Notes under the pieces: generated by a model
Databases searched by the model: none
Told to the model about the DNA's origin: nothing
The model's input: only the letters and a program-made list of their open reading frames with translations
Shown here: piece by piece, positions 62,013 through 64,000 of the stretch
How positions within the stretch are numbered: position 1 is the stretch's first letter
Layout: each line of letters opens with the position of its first letter
Translations under genes and position numbers: made by a program
Source of the DNA: Aliiroseovarius marinus
GTDB taxonomy: Bacteria > Pseudomonadota > Alphaproteobacteria > Rhodobacterales > Rhodobacteraceae
NCBI RefSeq assembly: GCF_004360145.1
Contig: NZ_ML178712.1
Location: 414,179-478,178 of the forward strand
Length of the DNA stretch: 64,000 nucleotides
Direction: 5' to 3'

Positions 62013-63398
62013 TCAGTAACGATAGTGTTCCGGCTTGAACGGACCTTCGGTCGACACGCCGATATAGTCCGCCTGTTCCTTGTTCAGCGACGACAGTTTC
62101 ACACCGATGCGGTCCAGATGCAGACGGGCGACTTTTTCGTCCAGATGCTTAGGCAGGATGTAAACTTCGTTGTTGTATTCATCGCCTTTGGTCCACAGCT
62201 CGATCTGAGCCAGAACCTGGTTGGTGAACGAGGCCGACATCACGAAAGACGGGTGGCCGGTGGCGTTGCCGAGGTTCAGCAGGCGACCTTCCGACAGCAG
62301 GATGATGCGGTTGCCCGAGGGCATCTCGATCATGTCCACCTGGTCCTTGATGTTGGTCCATTTGTGGTTCTTCAGGTTCGCCACCTGAATTTCGTTGTCG
62401 AAGTGACCGATGTTGCCAACAATCGCCATGTCCTTCATCTCGCGCATATGCTCGATGCGGATGACGTCTTTGTTGCCGGTGGTGGTGATGAAGATGTCGG
62501 CGTCCGCGACGGCATCTTCCAGCGTCAGCACCTCGAACCCGTCCATCGCAGCTTGCAGCGCGCAGATCGGATCGATCTCGGTCACTTTCACGCGGGCACC
62601 AGCACCGCGCAGCGACGCGGCCGAGCCTTTGCCCACATCGCCATAGCCACAGACAACGGCAACCTTACCGGCCATCATGGTGTCGGTGGCGCGGCGGATG
62701 CCGTCAACCAGCGATTCCTTACAGCCGTATTTGTTGTCGAATTTCGACTTGGTGACCGAGTCGTTCACGTTGATCGCCGGGAATGGCAGTTGGCCGTTCT
62801 TCACCAGATCATACAGGCGGTGCACGCCGGTGGTGGTCTCTTCCGAGACACCCTTGATCTGGTCGCGCATCTTGGTGAACCAACCGGGGCTGGCTTCCAT
62901 GCGCTTCTTGATCTGTGCGTGGATGACGGTTTCCTCTTCCGACCCGGGAACACCCAGATCTTCACCAGCTTCGGCGCGCGCCCCCAGCAGGATGTACAGC
63001 GTCGCGTCGCCGCCATCGTCCAGGATCAGGTTCGGACCTTCCGGGAATTGGAAGGACAGGTCCAGATAGTCCCAGTGCTCTTCCAGCGACTGGCCTTTGA
63101 TCGCGAAGACCGGAACGCCTGCCTGCGCAATTGCAGCAGCCGCGTGGTCTTGGGTCGAGAAGATGTTGCACGACGCCCAGCGCACATCGGCGCCCAGCGC
63201 GACCAGCGTTTCGATCAGAACCGCGGTCTGAATGGTCATGTGCAGCGAGCCGACGATCCGTGCGCCTGCCAGCGGTTTCGTTTCGCCGTATTCCTCGCGC
63301 AAGGCCATCAGGCCCGGCATTTCGGTTTCAGCGATGTCCAGCTCTTTACGGCCGAATTCGGCCAGAGCGATGTCTTTGACGATATAATCCTGGGTCAC
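62013..63398 (-). CDS. ahcY: Adenosylhomocysteinase
   Basis: 461 residues, cleaving S-adenosylhomocysteine to adenosine and homocysteine in the methyl cycle. NAD-binding [15 protein letters not shown], substrate block [14 protein letters not shown] and the terminal KPEHYRY are diagnostic. The start is GTG 63398 (VTQDYIVKD), with GGAGAA upstream; the frame is open further upstream, but that part has no family similarity and would overlap the divergent HD gene. Confidence 0.96.
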   Translation of the reverse strand: MTQDYIVKDIALAEFGRKELDIAETEMPGLMALREEYGETKPLAGARIVGSLHMTIQTAVLIETLVALGADVRWASCNIFSTQDHAAAAIAQAGVPVFAIKGQSLEEHWDYLDLSFQFPEGPNLILDDGGDATLYILLGARAEAGEDLGVPGSEEETVIHAQIKKRMEASPGWFTKMRDQIKGVSEETTTGVHRLYDLVKNGQLPFPAINVNDSVTKSKFDNKYGCKESLVDGIRRATDTMMAGKVAVVCGYGDVGKGSAASLRGAGARVKVTEIDPICALQAAMDGFEVLTLEDAVADADIFITTTGNKDVIRIEHMREMKDMAIVGNIGHFDNEIQVANLKNHKWTNIKDQVDMIEMPSGNRIILLSEGRLLNLGNATGHPSFVMSASFTNQVLAQIELWTKGDEYNNEVYILPKHLDEKVARLHLDRIGVKLSSLNKEQADYIGVSTEGPFKPEHYRY

Positions 63399-63533
63399 GG
63401 TGTTTCTCCGATCCTGATCCCGTTTCTGTTGCGCGTGCCGTAGCATTGTAACCACGAACACGCAATGAAGGCCAATTGACTTGCCCGTGAAAAAGGCGAA
63501 ATTGCGAGGGGAAATTCGCAGGAAGGATCGAAA

Positions 63534-64000
63534 ATGCCCGCTCAACCCCGCGCATGGCAACGGATGCTCTCTGGTCGGCGGCTGGATCTGCTGGATCCGA
63601 CCCCCGTCGACATTGAAATCGAGGACATCGCCCACGGTCTTGCCTTCGTTGCGCGCTGGAATGGGCAGACCTTTGGCGACTTCCCCTATTCCGTCGCCGA
63701 ACATTCGCTGTTGGTCGAGGCGCTGTACACGCGGATGAACCCCAAAGCCCCGGTCAAATGGCAACTGGCCGCCCTTCTGCATGACGCGCCAGAATATGTG
63801 ATTGGCGACATGATCTCGCCGGTGAAAGCCTCGGTCGGTGCGGGGTACGGAGAGCTGGACGACCGCCTGACCGCCGCCATCCACATCCGCTTTGGCCTGC
63901 CCGCGAAGATCCCTGTGGCGGTGAAGAAGGCCATTAAGCGCGCGGACAGGATCTCGGCCTTTTTGGAAGCCACGCAGATCGCCGGGTTCAGTGTCGAAGA
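63534..64000 (+). CDS. HD-domain hydrolase (YfbR-like), partial
   Basis: The first 155 residues are in the window; the gene continues past the right edge. HD-fold metal residues appear as [12 protein letters not shown] and [13 protein letters not shown], and the aspartate in [12 protein letters not shown]. It resembles 5'-deoxynucleotidases and other COG1896 phosphohydrolases. AGGAAGGA precedes the ATG. It is divergent from ahcY. Confidence 0.85.
   Translation, partial: MPAQPRAWQRMLSGRRLDLLDPTPVDIEIEDIAHGLAFVARWNGQTFGDFPYSVAEHSLLVEALYTRMNPKAPVKWQLAALLHDAPEYVIGDMISPVKASVGAGYGELDDRLTAAIHIRFGLPAKIPVAVKKAIKRADRISAFLEATQIAGFSVE

Noticed and set aside
61986-63443. 485-codon plus-strand frame opposite ahcY
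   Set aside because: Mirror frame of a highly conserved GC-rich gene; no protein features.
63399-63533. Possible SAH or SAM riboswitch upstream of ahcY
   Set aside because: Only a loose TTGCGTG/CACGCGCAA pairing is present; the conserved cores of known SAH or SAM riboswitches were not found.

Overview
The window reads as chromosomal DNA of an alphaproteobacterium of the Rhodobacterales (Roseobacter-type). The reasons are the high-GC codon use, a compact fbcFBC-type cytochrome bc1 operon, a hemD-Mic60-hemY cluster of the alphaproteobacterial kind, and many small families common in this order (DUF2853, DUF1761, extensin-like, EVE, YciI). This assignment is inference from gene content; no ribosomal RNA is present to confirm it.

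Layout. 1-20,546: core metabolism. It holds an AMP-to-hypoxanthine pair (ade, amn), an HU protein, a CcdA/thioredoxin pair, aroC, a TPP riboswitch controlling thiBPQ, the cytochrome bc1 operon (petABC), a PaiB-like protein, mtaB and dapF. 20,547-36,404: a tRNA-Lys(TTT) gene followed by a 15.78-kb genomic island. The island is bounded by a perfect 54-bp direct repeat of the tRNA 3' end and carries a tyrosine integrase at its right end. Its left part has phage/satellite-like genes (TerS-like protein, small HTH protein, VasI-like protein). The rest is a copper-handling cargo: an L,D-transpeptidase, four c-type cytochromes, two multicopper oxidases, DUF411, a Crp/Fnr regulator, CopZ, CopA ATPase and CueR. 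Three MerR-type promoters with 19-bp spacers mark a CueR regulon.

36,405-40,900: a TRIC-type channel, an uncharacterised 435-residue protein, and a LysR regulator divergent from nhaA. 41,040-45,357: the most unusual locus, a tight five-gene cluster. It has two small exported proteins with nearly the same leader and Ser/Ala/Pro hexapeptide repeats. Between them lies an HPr-kinase-like ATPase fused to a PqqD (peptide-recognition) domain, and a response regulator and sensor kinase follow. The second repeat protein ends in a PepSY-like domain. I propose a peptide or protein modification or surveillance system of an undescribed type. 45,497-47,657: a small exported protein and an autotransporter-like outer-membrane protein interrupted by one in-frame TAG.

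47,740-64,000: an M20 peptidase, an ABC exporter pair, tRNA-Thr(CGT), the hemY-Mic60-hemD cluster, tsaD-gpsA-YciI-EVE, kbp, trpB, an extensin-like protein, ahcY (GTG start) and a partial HD-domain hydrolase at the right edge.
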